Source of the DNA: Hoplostethus atlanticus
Lineage: Eukaryota > Chordata > Actinopteri > Trachichthyiformes > Trachichthyidae
Assembly: GCA_034670405.1 (NCBI GenBank)
Contig: JAXDDX010000003.1
Span: 7,878,501 to 7,942,500, forward strand
Reading direction: 5' to 3'
Length of the DNA: 64,000 nt
This document shows positions 53,576-64,000 of the stretch, piece by piece. The notes beneath the pieces were generated by a model that saw only the letters and a list, made by a program, of their open reading frames with translations, ran no database searches and was not told the origin of the DNA. Made by a program: the position numbers and the translations under genes. Numbering within the stretch: position 1 is the first letter of the stretch; each line of letters opens with the position of its first letter.

Positions 53576-55398
53576 ATGATTCTTCTATAGAGATAACTTG
53601 GCAGGTTTCTCTCAGGTTTCTCTCATACACACATAAAACTCAGAATCCAGTCAACAGTCATTTGTGGACGTAATATAAAGGCGTACGGTGGCCTCTTGGG
53701 TCAGCCTACCACAGTGCTAAATGCTTTTCATCACTTCCAGCTCAACTGTAGAAAGTGCATTAGTTTTGTATATATTCTTCCAGGTTGGCATGTACATAAA
53801 CCCAACCATGTGTCCGGGGATGCGGTAGCTATGGCCACCCCTGGAAACTGATGTGCCTCACCAGGAATACAGAATCGTGATTGGCCAAGACATTTACAAC
53901 AGGCCTTATAGGATTCTGTTTGATTCTGTTTGGGTTGGAAGATAATTGATTTAAATGGTAGTTATTTTAAAAATCATTCTTAATAAACAAAGTTAGTTTA
54001 GCATGGGTTATTATATACATTATTTATAGACATCCAAAACAAATGTAGCAACATAACCTAACCTGCATAGAGATGTCATTCATCAAATGGCCATTCAACA
54101 AAGTTCACCTACACATTGGTTCTGGTTGGCAATCGTCCTGACTAGGCTGTGTAGGTTCAAGGTAAGCAGGTTTTATAATGGTCAGTTTGAACAGGGGGAT
54201 GAATGGGGGATAAGTAGACATCAAAGAAATACTAATTGAAAATACTACCCAAAATGCTGTGCACCACAAGTGAAGTGAACACACGTCAGTATGTGGGCCT
54301 ATGTACTATGTTAACATGAACATGTATGGTGTTATTTTTCACATCCTGCATGTTACAGTGTAGGTAAAGGCAGCGCTTATTTTTGGACTTGTGTTTTCAC
54401 ACATGGCGAATGGCAGCCTGTCACCGAACAACCACTGAGCTGCTAGAATCGCTGGAGGACCACTGGAGAAATGATTATCAAGACACCAGTGGGCTGCTGG
54501 CTGCTACCACAGGCTGAGCAATAACCGTTATTTAGGATAGAATGGATTACAGAACATTTTGAGATTAGACAGCTTAATCCCCAAATGAACAGCTCAGGGC
54601 GTTAATAGAGACTATTAACACGTTTGTGTCTTTCCTTTTTTTTCTTCCCTTTATTCTGCAATCATCTGTCACGCCGTGTTTTTAATATATCTGTGTTATT
54701 ATGATTTTCACAGGACTAAGTAAACAGGAATTGTTTTCTCATGACACTCCCTGTAAAGCTGAAATAAAATAAAAAATCTCTTCCTCTGGGTTCCCTTTGT
54801 AGTCGATCCAACTCTGTGTCTTCACACATCTCCTGTGGCCAAGTGTGATTTGCTGTGACCTGACCGAGGCTCAGAGCTCGGCAGTGTCTTACCTGATTAC
54901 CGAGAAGCACAGATCTCTGTAGAACCCATGGTGAGAAAAACCAAAAAGCAGCAGAAATATAATGGGCACACACTGTTGAAATAACGGCTGCAGAGGAAAT
55001 GAGAATCCTTGTAGAAAAAGCTGTGTTCTTGCAATATGTATCAGTCAGGAAAAAAAGCTCTGCCCTACAGGGATTTCTACCCTCTCTCTCTCTCTCAGAC
55101 CTTGATATGAGGTTTACCACGAAGCTCGCACTGGCTTCCTTTACCCAGCCTGTTCTACTGTAGATTGGTGATTAGATTGAAGAGGAGAGGAGATACAAGC
55201 CCTGGAAAGCAATGTTCCACAAGACTACACATCCATTACCCAAAATAAATCTCCATTAAACAAATGCCATGTGCATAATCAGGCTATAGGAATAATTATA
55301 ATTGTGATTATTTCCTCCGTGGGCCCAACTGTCTAAATGGTGATTGACACCTAGCAAATGTGGGAGACTAGCATGCAACGCCGGCATGAATAAGTCTG

Positions 55399-55403
<5 letters not shown>

Positions 55404-55438
<35 letters not shown>
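55404..55438. repeat. (CA)n microsatellite
   Basis: About 17 CA units. Confidence 0.95.
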
Positions 55439-55440
<2 letters not shown>

Positions 55441-55634
55441 TATCAGTTGTAAATGTGCAACAGCCCAATGACAAGCATCAGAAGACAAACAGACACAAAG
55501 GGATTCAGGGTGTGGATGTCCTGCACAGTCATAATCCAAACCATGAGAGAGAGCAACATAACTACTGTACGTGTCATGCATGAGGGAGAGAGGTCAACAC
55601 AATTCACTTTCTTGCGCATGGGACTGTTTTTCCC

Positions 55635-55870
55635 ATTAAAATTGTTTTTCCTTTTGCACTATTCGCATCATTTTTTGTATTTTCACAATTTTGGTACTTG
55701 TACTTATACAGCTCCTTACATTTTTTTTATTTGTTATTGTTATTTTTATTAATTCCATTGTCGTTTTTATCTTTATTTAGTCTTTATTTCTTGGTGTTAC
55801 TCTATGTCTGGCTGCTGTAACACAGATATTTCCCCCCGGGGATTAATAAAGTACCTACCTACCTACCTAA
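55635..55870 (+). mobile_element. LINE-like 3' end with (CTAC)n tail
   Basis: A T-rich 3' region ends GGGGATTAATAAAGTACCTA followed by a CTAC tandem tail (about 55849-55869). This is the plus-strand counterpart of the terminus seen at 16.7 kb. No ORF2 sequence is visible. Confidence 0.55.
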
Positions 55871-56756
55871 CACCTAAAGAAAGCATTATTATATAGATAC
55901 AAACAGAATATACATGGATGAACAGATTATTTCAGTAAATATTATATTCCTCATCTGTCACACGATGGAGGTGGTTGATCTGGAAATTGTCCAGGTCCTA
56001 ATCCTACATGTAACTGCAGTGGTTTTGAGTATAGCAATTTCTGCCTTACAGACACTAATATGTCTGAATCCCATAATGCAACAAAACAGACGTGGCCACT
56101 GGGCTTTGATATGTTTCATCTAGACAAACATGAGACAATCAGTCACCTAGACAGAGAGTGGGGGTCCTAGACTACCTCTTCAAAAGGAACCGATTATAGC
56201 CAAAGCCTTGATCTGTCCAACTGCATTGGGATCCTGCTGGCGGGGCAGTCTTGATGCTCGTGTGGTGATGCAGAGCCCATTATTATCAGTCTGGGGCTGC
56301 CGAGGATTGCACTTGATGTGTACCTTTCATCTCCAAAGCCATCTCGCAGGGAAACAATAACCAGCCCTACCCCTTCCTTTTGAACTCACCAGGTGGGGGC
56401 AGCAATGCAGACACCAATTGAACAGCTGACTTGGGGTTGTGTTCTGCATTTTGCTCATGTGCTCTTTTGTCAATACGTTCGGTAAAACCAGTGTCAGCAG
56501 GGTTTAATATATATGCAAAAGAACCCGGACAGGTTGTGTGGCTTCTTTTACATTTGAATGGAAAAGCTGGGAATGGCAGATAAAGCCATTGCTTGAAAAT
56601 GGGAAAATTTCTATGCTTCCACAACCAGATACCAAAGGAGACATTTTGAGGCTATCTAATCCAGGACTGCCCTTTGGCTTGGCTTCACATAGCCAACAGG
56701 CACTGTGTCAATCATTTAGAAAATAAAAAGACTACACAAACTTATATATGTTCACA

Positions 56757-59117
56757 TTTATTGTTCAGTGACTTTTATATACATACATTTTATACACCTA
56801 ATTTACATCAAAAGAAATAAATTGATCTGCTAATGTTCCATAACTCATCTTGCTTCAGTTACATTGGGACACACTAGCAGAAAAACCGAGGGAAAAGAAA
56901 AGGATCATAATTCCAAGTGACACACGAGTGACAAGGCAGTAATATATGAGAATTCAATTCAGTCTACTTTCAGTTAGTGTTTCTATTTTACACACATTTA
57001 AAGAAGTGGTTGGTAAGATTTTAAGCATTCACGTACCTCTAAAATGTTACCAGAGGAATCAATGAATCCTTCTATTTTGCTTCGCTACAAAGCTTTTAAA
57101 ATCTGGTGACAAGGTCAGACAGTAAAAATAGCACCACGCAGATTTATACTTGGAAATCCCTCTGCTGAAATCAGGGTCACAGATGGATGTTATTTCCAAT
57201 TTATGTATTTCAAATATGAATTTATTTACTTGCATTTGTATTTTGCAGGTGCCAAAAGATTCTTGACTCTTGAAAATCAATGCTGTGATAGCAGGCAACT
57301 CAAAAGGATAAATGCCACAGGAAGTCCTGTTGTTTTGTCTATGGCTTTTGTAGATTTTAGTAAGACAGTGGGTAGAATGTTATTTGTTCATAGATGTTTA
57401 GAAATCACTGTTTGAAAGATGTATTTTTAGTGTTTAGAAATACAATCATGTATTTAGTATAGATTAGTATAGTATTTCATTTTTAGTTGGTATTAGGGAA
57501 AACTGTTATTTTTCTAATCTGTGTGTAAAGGTACGTAGCAATGTCTGAGACAATACGGCCACACGCCCTGCGGAGGTGAAGATCACCTAAAATCTTACAA
57601 ACGGCATCTTCAATATATTAGAGATGACTATCACTATTGTGCTAAATATTAATTACAAACATACACATAGAAAACATAAAATACAACTGTGAAAAGTAAA
57701 TCTAATGAGTTAATGCGGAAGTCGTGTACATTTTAGTGTATGCAAACAATACAAAATACATTACTTGGAGTGGCCAGGGTCCAAACGGATCAAAACGTGG
57801 CAAGGAGAAAAACTAAAAATGTAAACCGTTGGAGAAACCCTCTCTAGGATTCCCCGATCCATAAACTGTAAATAAACGGAGACACTGACCTGCTCTCATC
57901 TTTTGGGTCTAATGGGACTGACAGGGGAGTCTAACCTACTACTGCTAGCTTATGATAAAACACGGATACTAACTAGAGTGACATGCCTAAGAAACACGAA
58001 ACAACACATCAACTCCAGCCTCCCCTTACCATACAGAAGCACAGACAGAATCTACTAGGATACATTAATGGGTCTTAGCACTAAACTGCTGCAAGCAGCA
58101 ATAACTCTAAGCTATTAAAACATGCAGCTCGTGGTTCTACAGTACTATTCAGTAGTGGTGGTGCTAAATGGCTGCGTGTAACTCACTCTGATGGAAAATC
58201 CAGAGTTTGCATTTATTATTACTCTTATTTCCATCACCAGATGATGATTTTCACTATGGCTCTGTTGTTCCGGCAGTCTCGCACCACACCTAGCCAGGCC
58301 CTCTGATAATCACGTAGCAGCCCAACTGCCATCTTATCACCACACCATACGGGAACATCTGATTATTGCACACTAGCACTGAACTTGCAAATGTTCATGC
58401 AGAATGTATGAGAAACACCACTACACTCAAATCAGTGGTTGCTCACTACTTGACAGATGATCGTACGATTCTTTGGAAGACTAAAATACATTTTATTTGG
58501 GGTGGGACATACAACTACGTGGCACACTACTTAGGGCTAGTATTACAACCTAAGTTGGGCAGACTGAGAGGTGTAATGATGTTTTAGAAAATTAATATTA
58601 GGATACTTGACGCTCTGCTCGACAACAATTTTATTACCTTCTGTAGACAGGAGATAAGGAGAAGTGTTTGAGTACTATAATTGCACTGAGGAGGAAAAGG
58701 GGTAGAGCCCATTCCTGCGAGGGAATCTAGCAACCTCTTCGTCAAGCAAATTCTCACTTTTGCAATAGAATATACTACATCCGTATCCAACATTCCTAGC
58801 ACGGTTTCTGTTAAAACACAAAAATAGTTAAGACTCACAGAAAGAATCCCAGCAAAGTAACAAGATAGGCGCCAGGGCTCCTTCATTTGGAGTTGAGAGC
58901 TAAAGATAATTACAGATATAAAAAGCAAAAGATAAAAGAAAATAAAAAACGATCACTGCAATCACACATCTTCCCCAGCAACAACTCCACGCACTAGACT
59001 TGTGACTAGACAAGTGAAAGGACTGTAAGGCGAAACAGTGAGCGGGAGGGTGAAAGGGAGATGGAGAGACTTGGGATGGGGCTGTTGTGATGGGGCTGGG
59101 GCTTATTCCTCTCCTCC
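56757..59117 (-). other. apbb1: Probable 3'UTR of apbb1
   Basis: After the stop codon there is no recognisable gene or dispersed repeat for about 2.4 kb. Minus-strand AATAAA signals occur near 58630, 58494, 58213 and 56757. The last lies at the edge of this stretch, just after an AT-rich end, and is the most distal candidate cleavage site. The true end cannot be set without transcripts. Confidence 0.4.
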
Positions 59118-59273
59118 TCAAGGGGACTGAGAGCCTGACCTGTAGCTCTTGAAGCTGCCCAGTAGACTCTGGACCCCCTTCCTGACACGTCGCGCCACAG
59201 AGTCAGCAGGAGGAGTGGGCAGGCAGGAGCCTAAGCTAGGGGGACGTGCATCCAAACATTTCTGGTAGCGAAG
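59118..59273 (-). CDS. apbb1: apbb1 last coding exon
   Basis: This 156-nt exon reads [18 protein letters not shown], then [18 protein letters not shown] and [15 protein letters not shown], followed by TGA at 59118-59120. The acceptor is [17 protein letters not shown] and the SVARRV...GVQSL.GS.K tail fit APBB1; human APBB2 ends quite differently. Confidence 0.95.
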   Translation of the reverse strand, partial: LRYQKCLDARPPSLGSCLPTPPADSVARRVRKGVQSLLGSFKSYRSGSQSP

Positions 59274-62200
59274 CTGTGGACAGAAAACACATAAACACAA
59301 TATATACATGAACAGAACATAAATACAGGTCTATTAGAAACACTAGATAAGGGCCCCAATACTGGATTCTGCATGTGAAACTACAATTGTGCCAAATGTC
59401 CCTTTTTCAGACACACTAAAGCGATATATTCTCTATTTCTATGTCTTTCATCCCATGCATTTGTTCAGGTCTAGACTCACCATGCAGGCAGCCTGTACAG
59501 CTTCACTCAAACTGGCAGGCATTGGGTTCACACCAAAACATATGAATGATGAAATCCATGGGGCCCTCGGCCATGATGAAGGCAAACGCATGGACATCCT
59601 TCCCCACACCCATGAAAGACAGGAAACGCACCCTGCACTCTGACAGCACCTCCTCGGTCTGGGGTGAGAAATACAAGTGATACAATAAGTAGGCGACGCA
59701 ATGTTAAAGGATTTAAACATTTCTGTGTGATATGGCTTTCAGGACACTGTCCATGTGGTGGGTGATATGGATAAAAAAAACATTATTTTCAGACATTTTC
59801 ATGATTCAAAATATGCATCACAATAATTTGCTAAGTTACAAGTTACTGAAATGTACATCCCAACTGGCAACAGTACAATACTCCATTTGCAGCCTGTAAA
59901 TAAAGTATAGGCCAACAAGAAACAATGTTTATTAGCCTGGTCATGTCATGGTCAGTCCTTTACCTGTCTTGACAGTATGGTGAGGGTGGCTGGGGCGACA
60001 TTAACAGAGACAGGAGTCCAGTCATGTTTATCTTTGCCATTCATTGCCATCTCCAGCGCGTCACTGACAATGTCCATACCTGGGAAATGCAAAGGAGTGA
60101 AATACACACACACACTTAGGAGTTGCAAATAACAATCATCATCACCATCATCATTATTATGATCAGGACATGCAATGTATTAGTGATATTTCACAATACA
60201 AGAAGCAAAATTGTTCACTTAAATTGACATCCCTGAAGGCCTTTTCTTATCCATGCAACCCTTACCTACTGGCTTGGCCACATGCTTATTACCAAGGTAA
60301 TACACAAGGAAGCGTTGGAAGAGTTCATTTTTCGGAGCAGGAAACTCTGGTAAATGAGAAAGAAGGATTCAGTGCTGTATTTTCACACTTTGAATATTAC
60401 AAAACATGAAAAACACACGTGACCCTAAAAGCATCGCTGTACCTTCAACAGGGATGCCCATAGGATTACAGGGGTCGGAGTTCAGCCTGCTCACCCCTGG
60501 CTTGGTTGCCTTTCTCTCTGTCATTATCTGAAATTCGATTTAGTGGAAAAAAATAAGGAAAAGTAAGTAAGGTGTTCATGGCTGATAATGAATCACGATC
60601 ACACAAAACTAAAAATGAACATTGGGGGCAGGCTGACCTTTGAGCACATCTCATGCAGGCTGGTGGCAATGTTCTTGGCAGGTGAGTCACAGCGGAAAAC
60701 ATGACACTTCAGAACTTGGGTCAGGTTGTCTCGAGCCACATAGGCAAAATCTCTGTAGGTGAAATCAGTACTTCATATAGTACAATAACATGAATATCAG
60801 CAGAAATTTGGTACAAAAAAATATGCTTACAGGCACATCACAATACACATACTAGTACAGGTACCACAAGACTAAACATTTCACAAAACTTCATAATAAT
60901 CATTGAAGTATACCTTTCCCTGTACATGGCAGAAAATGCAGCATGGAAGAAAAAGCACCGTTGTTAGAATACAGTGGCACAAAAATCAGGAGAAGTCAAG
61001 ACTGTATTTTTGAGGAAGGCCTGTAATACTTCAAACAATCCAGCAGAGGGCGGCGGTCTACTAGGGATGGAGTATGGTGGGAGTGCCAAGAGGAATGCCA
61101 AGCCTCTGCTAGTCATAACACAAACTAGTCATAATGACTACCACAGCTGGCGGTACATTACTTTTAATGGGAAAATAACAGCTGGGTGCAAATTCAACAG
61201 GATAATGGTACACTATTCAGAGGTGTGGGACAAAGACCGTCTGTCCTGAGACAAATTAGGAACAAATTCACAAAAATTCACAATCAAGCAGCTTTTAATA
61301 GAACAGTCCTAAGCGAATGCTGTTTTCATTTAGTCATACCGAAGAAATTAGGAAGACTTTTTGTTTTCTGGCAAACACATTTTTATGCACCTTTTCACTT
61401 TGAGTTTTTGTTAAAACTCATTAAAATGTGCTGCAACAGAGCACCCTATAGAGAAAACTACTAAACATTGAAATGTAAATTAAAACCCCACAAAGGTCTT
61501 TTATTTTCATGTGTGGTTAATGATATGTGGTCATGCTTCTAGACCACAAAACTGAAAAGCACCCTTACATGCAGCATACATAAATGCAACTAGCCCAAAC
61601 TGCTTCCTTAAATACAAAGCAAAGCATTTATGAAGCATGGTTTGTTTAAAGCAAATTAAAACACAAGCCTTGTCCTGTGGACACTGACCTGCCGTTGTCT
61701 CTGCCAACACCCCACACACGGATGCTGGCGATCGGCTGAGCATGCAGCAGAGTCTGGCCCAGTGGGTCAATCAAGTTCATGGTGTCATTGTCCAGGACCA
61801 TCAGCATGTCCTTACCCTGTCAACAGACACATACTCTTATAAAGAGCAGTCTCGCTTAACATCTTGCATGACATTTTGGGACTAGAAAAAGGAAAAGAGC
61901 AGTAATACTCGCTACTATTTGGTTGTATACAAACAAACAAAATTGTTACTATTTTAGGCAATTCTCTATCATTCTAGTGTGATGGTAGCAGAGGAAACAT
62001 CTCAGAACAGCTTAAAACTAGTTGAACAGATAATTGCATCATCCTGATGCCACTTGAAATAATGGTTTGATATTTGTGTAATTGCTGACTTAACGGAGAA
62101 CCTGTCAGTCAACTTCCTGTGTGGTGCAGGGTAACCCTCACCTCTCCCCAGATACCAGCAGTGTCGTGAAGGTTGTGTTTGTGATAAGAGAGCTGTCTGA

Positions 62201-63922
62201 TGCAGTTGTTGACAGCAACACTGCTCTTCCCTGGTGCCATGTCCTCCTCAGACATCTCCACCCAGCCCAGGGAGCGCACTGCAAAACACTGGAATAGCAC
62301 AAATAGGCCACGCATTAACATAAGCCATCACTGAACCGCAGGCAGAAAACAATCCAGTTAGGAAAGGGTGGAGAATTTGAGGTGTGTTGACAGAAAGCAG
62401 AGCCAGTGGACTACCCACTTCCTGTTGGAGTTGCCTGTTTCAGTGAATGAATCAGTGTTGGTGAATGTACCCAGGTTTTCCTTTAGATTAATTTAGCTGC
62501 GTTGGCTAAGACGTAAATTGAAAATTGTTTGCCTAGCTAGAAAAATGTAAATACAATGAAGATTCATCATGTGGCCTCATTGCTCAGTCTGACCAAAATA
62601 TTTAACAGTTGAATTTGCAAGTATCCATTCCATAATATTCAAACACAAATAACATTTTTGAAGTGCAAACCAGACTGGAATGATGATCCTGAAATGGGTC
62701 CAAGGACCAAAATTAATCCCACATCTTCATAAACCTCAATAGGAAACAGTGATTTACCTTAGTTTCTAAGTCTGTGCAGAGTGGAGCAAGCTTTTCCTCC
62801 TCCTCAGACTGGGCGCAATTGTAGCTACAATGACAAAGAGAGCGGTAGGATTAACATCTCAAAATATAAAAATGGTCCTGCATGTAAGTAGCTTCACCAC
62901 CACCTACTTCAAGTTGATGGATGCATAGCGTAGAGTTGCCCCTTCAAACTCCTTCAGGCTTTGGTCAGAGGCCACCTCTCCCTCCTGCAAAGAACACACA
63001 CAAGCAGAAAACCAAATAGTGATGAGTTAGAAATTGGAATTTCAACTTGTGTTTCAACTAGAAGGTATTAACTAACTGACTTGTCCAAGAGTTCTCAAAG
63101 GTCTTTCAGCCTATGACCAGACACTTCACCACTTACCCAGTGGGCCTGGCTAATGGAAAAAATATTACTCTTGTCAAGTGGGGGACCCACCACACATGTG
63201 CCTGTGACCCATTTTGGGGTATTGACCCACAAATTCAGAAGCACTGGACCAGTCTAATAATGGTGTGATGCCAAAACAGACATAATGATGATAGCGGTGT
63301 GACATTAACTCACCATACACAGTGATGAGCAAGAAGATTAAGGGCTTGAAATAATTTAACCATAGAATGGCACAAATTAGTAGCCTGCAATTATTTGCAA
63401 AACTTATATTCCACAACTGTTGAGAAAGAGACGCTCACTAGGTAGTTCTCAGAGAACCCCAACACTACCCCAGAACCCAGTAGGTTCTGAAATCAAAATA
63501 TTTGGTAACCTTTTGAAGACAGAGAAACCTAAAATTAGGGAGAAACATTAATTGGCAGGTAAATGAGTTCAATTAGTTAAAGTCACTACTATCTTATTGT
63601 CTCTGCTTGACATAATAAATATCCTTTGTTGAGTCAGATTATTTCTCTTTTGATTCCAGTGTAGCCATTTTGCATTATTCTTCTTCTTCAGCAAAGGTCT
63701 TGGGCAGGAATTGAATGAATATGATCAATATATAATCCAAAACTAAAAAAGTGATTATTATGATTATTTATGATTGATTATTAATACAAAAATATGAACA
63801 AATCTATCTATTTTTTACTTTTTATATCAAGTAGGCCAATTTGTATTCTTGCTGAGACTTACCTTCCACAGCTCCCCATCACCAGCTCCTTCATCTGGGT
63901 TGGAAAGGTGAGTCCAAGAGTC
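59118..63922 (-). CDS. apbb1: Amyloid-beta precursor protein-binding family B member 1 (Fe65), 5'-partial, 11 exons plus microexon
   Basis: Fe65 is a neuronal adaptor. Its WW domain and two PTB domains link the cytoplasmic tail of APP (via PTB2) to other partners and to nuclear signalling. The window holds the C-terminal ~402 codons; the WW domain and N-terminus lie beyond base 64000. In order the exons give the acidic linker, PTB1 ([12 protein letters not shown] to CSKIMTERK) and PTB2 ([10 protein letters not shown] to VQAACMLRYQKC), then the tail [16 protein letters not shown]. Every junction has GT/AG ends and the phases agree, except that exon 59481-59658 carries one base too many. I judge apbb1 over apbb2 from [37 protein letters not shown] and the SCLP..PPA.SVARRV tail, all recalled from mammalian APBB1; FMGVGKDVH is more APBB2-like. 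Known family function; orthology is inferred from memory without alignment. Confidence 0.9.
59481..59658 (-). CDS. apbb1: apbb1 exon: PTB2 C-terminal half, with one surplus base
   Basis: The exon starts [19 protein letters not shown] and runs through FAFIMAEGP to HMFWCEPNA. Both flanking junctions are phase 0, so the length should be divisible by three, but it is 178 nt. After CEPNA the reading frame must shift by one base (GCC T GCC, near 59514-59520) to resume [11 protein letters not shown]. Read straight through, it hits a stop four codons later (CQFE). Conserved coding on both sides suggests a sequence error or a recent mutation rather than an old pseudogene. Confidence 0.9.
59964..60079 (-). 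CDS. apbb1: apbb1 exon: PTB2 middle
   Basis: This 116-nt exon encodes [18 protein letters not shown], then [18 protein letters not shown] and [12 protein letters not shown] is the APBB1-type version of this strand. The donor is CAG|gtaaag and the end is phase 0. Confidence 0.95.
60266..60346 (-). CDS. apbb1: apbb1 exon: start of PTB2
   Basis: This 81-nt exon reads [19 protein letters not shown] then NKHVAKPV, phase 1 to 1. It opens the second PTB domain, which binds the NPxY-type motif of the APP tail in characterised family members. Confidence 0.95.
   Translation of the reverse strand, partial: SFLLRKMNSSNASLCITLVISMWPSQ
60443..60527 (-). CDS. apbb1: apbb1 exon: PTB1-PTB2 linker
   Basis: This 85-nt exon encodes [18 protein letters not shown] then [10 protein letters not shown] and ends in phase 1. 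IM.ER is conserved; the rest of the linker has drifted from mammalian sequence but keeps its length. Confidence 0.9.
60638..60752 (-). CDS. apbb1: apbb1 exon: C-terminal part of PTB1
   Basis: This 115-nt exon supplies the last base of Arg, then [19 protein letters not shown] and [19 protein letters not shown]. The sequence is diagnostic for the Fe65 family PTB1. It ends in phase 0 at AAG|gtcagc. Confidence 0.95.
60914..60919 (-). CDS. apbb1: apbb1 6-nt microexon (Arg-Glu), alternatively spliced
   Basis: The minus strand reads TGTACAG|GGAAAG|GTATAC. Inserting GGAAAG between the flanking exons changes ...NGRDFAYV... to ...NGRERDFAYV... without altering phase, as in the known neuron-specific Fe65 isoform. 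The ~40 nt upstream of the acceptor contain several TGC motifs, the kind of signal used by the neuronal splicing factor SRRM4. Placement is seen in the sequence; use in this species is inferred. Confidence 0.8.
61689..61816 (-). CDS. apbb1: apbb1 exon: PTB1 core
   Basis: This exon is 128 nt and starts in phase 0 with [15 protein letters not shown]. It passes through [16 protein letters not shown] and ends RDNG plus two bases of an Arg codon. The phase-2 end is exactly where the Fe65 6-nt microexon is inserted in neurons. Confidence 0.95.
62142..62288 (-). CDS. apbb1: apbb1 exon: start of PTB1
   Basis: This exon is 147 nt, or 49 codons, phase 0 to 0. It begins [16 protein letters not shown] and continues with [16 protein letters not shown] to GIWGE. 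It is the N-terminal half of the first phosphotyrosine-binding domain and is very close to mammalian Fe65. Confidence 0.95.
62758..62824 (-). CDS. apbb1: apbb1 exon: acidic stretch leading into PTB1
   Basis: This 67-nt exon completes an Asn codon and reads [14 protein letters not shown] then LCTDLETK. I chose the acceptor TTGTAG at 62825-62826 because it has the better pyrimidine tract and restores phase with the previous exon. A second AG 16 nt downstream (before TCTGAGG) would break phase. The acidic run corresponds to the DDDD-containing segment of mammalian Fe65. Confidence 0.8.
62908..62984 (-). CDS. apbb1: apbb1 exon: linker before PTB1
   Basis: This 77-nt exon encodes [15 protein letters not shown] then [10 protein letters not shown], and ends in phase 2 (AA|gtaggt). 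The phrase [11 protein letters not shown] matches the segment just before PTB1 in mammalian Fe65. The acceptor is TTTGCAG. Confidence 0.85.
63863..63922 (-). CDS. apbb1: apbb1 exon: linker after WW domain
   Basis: This 60-nt exon is read in phase 0 as [12 protein letters not shown] followed by AGDGELWK. The acceptor is TTTCTAG and the donor is GTAAGT. The acidic sequence with ...DGE.WK resembles the WW-PTB1 linker of Fe65. It is the most 5' exon in the window; bases 63923-64000 are intron. Confidence 0.75.
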
Positions 63923-64000
63923 CTAGAAAATTGAACAGAAGATATTATTGGCTACAGACACAAATGCCAGCATTGCTATCCGAGCAAAATGTGTGTTAGG

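Larger units (their letters stand above)
53576..56756. other. Gene-free stretch downstream of apbb1
   Basis: Unique sequence apart from the (CA)n at 55.4 kb and the LINE-like 3' end at 55635-55870. A 134-codon minus-strand frame at 54716-55120 has no domain and overlaps a CT tract. Confidence 0.5.
59274..63862 (-). other. apbb1: apbb1 introns
   Basis: Introns lie at 59274-59480, 59659-59963, 60080-60265, 60347-60442, 60528-60637, 60753-61688, 61817-62141, 62289-62757, 62825-62907 and 62985-63862. All have GT..AG ends. The 60753-61688 intron hosts the microexon. In the 5'-most complete intron, around 63110-63250, there is a GACCCA/TGGGTC-rich segment resembling a dispersed fish repeat. Apart from the microexon, no further exons are seen. 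Confidence 0.8.

Noticed and set aside
54716-55120. 134-codon minus-strand open frame
   Set aside because: Starts in a CT-rich tract, has no domain, and no splice partners were found.
1-56756. Bacterial-type features: operons, CRISPR arrays, ribosome binding sites
   Set aside because: The composition, repeats and introns show vertebrate nuclear DNA. The tandem array at 11.87 kb has no spacers and is not a CRISPR.
59481-59658. Reading the stop in this exon as proof that apbb1 is a pseudogene
   Set aside because: All other exons, splice sites and the microexon are intact, and coding resumes right after one surplus base. An assembly error or a single mutation explains it better.

Overview
The window looks like teleost fish nuclear DNA. 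It has low gene density, abundant (CA)n, (CT)n and tetranucleotide microsatellites, fish-type tRNA-derived SINEs, LINE 3' ends, Tc1-like, hAT-like and TTAA-flanked DNA transposons, and one split vertebrate gene. The species cannot be named from the sequence.

The one certain gene is on the minus strand at the right end (59118-63922, continuing past base 64000). Eleven exons encode the C-terminal ~402 residues of an amyloid-beta precursor protein-binding family B member, best matched to apbb1 (Fe65). They cover the linker after the WW domain, PTB1, PTB2 and the C-terminus. All splice phases agree except in one exon. That exon (59481-59658) is 178 nt where phase requires 177, giving a one-base frame excess inside PTB2. 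A 6-nt microexon (60914-60919), known as neuron-specific in mammalian Fe65, is recognisable in the intron between two PTB1 exons. A long 3'UTR probably reaches about 56757.

Bases 1 to ~56700 hold no gene I recognise. This region is a mosaic of unique sequence, some of it looking like conserved non-coding blocks rich in homeodomain-type TAATTA/ATTA motifs, together with mobile DNA. The mobile DNA includes a LINE 3' end (12945-13830), two ~400-bp inverted arms ending in (GA)n tracts (14019-16109), SINEs near 5.7, 16.2, 17.4, 23.1, 28.3 and 53.5 kb, a TTAA-flanked MITE (24426-24749), an internally deleted Tc1-like element (31697-32427), and LINE-like 3' ends at 16.7, 42.0 and 55.8 kb. A non-autonomous hAT element (43712-44891) has an exact 8-bp target duplication.

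The most open item is a possible two-exon minus-strand gene (42207-42958). It would encode a 162-residue protein with an acidic serine/aspartate-rich N-terminus and a cysteine-rich segment. It lies next to a 37-bp perfect hairpin (41678-41756) and a LINE-like 3' end. I cannot assign its function, and it may be a fragment of a transposon-associated family.
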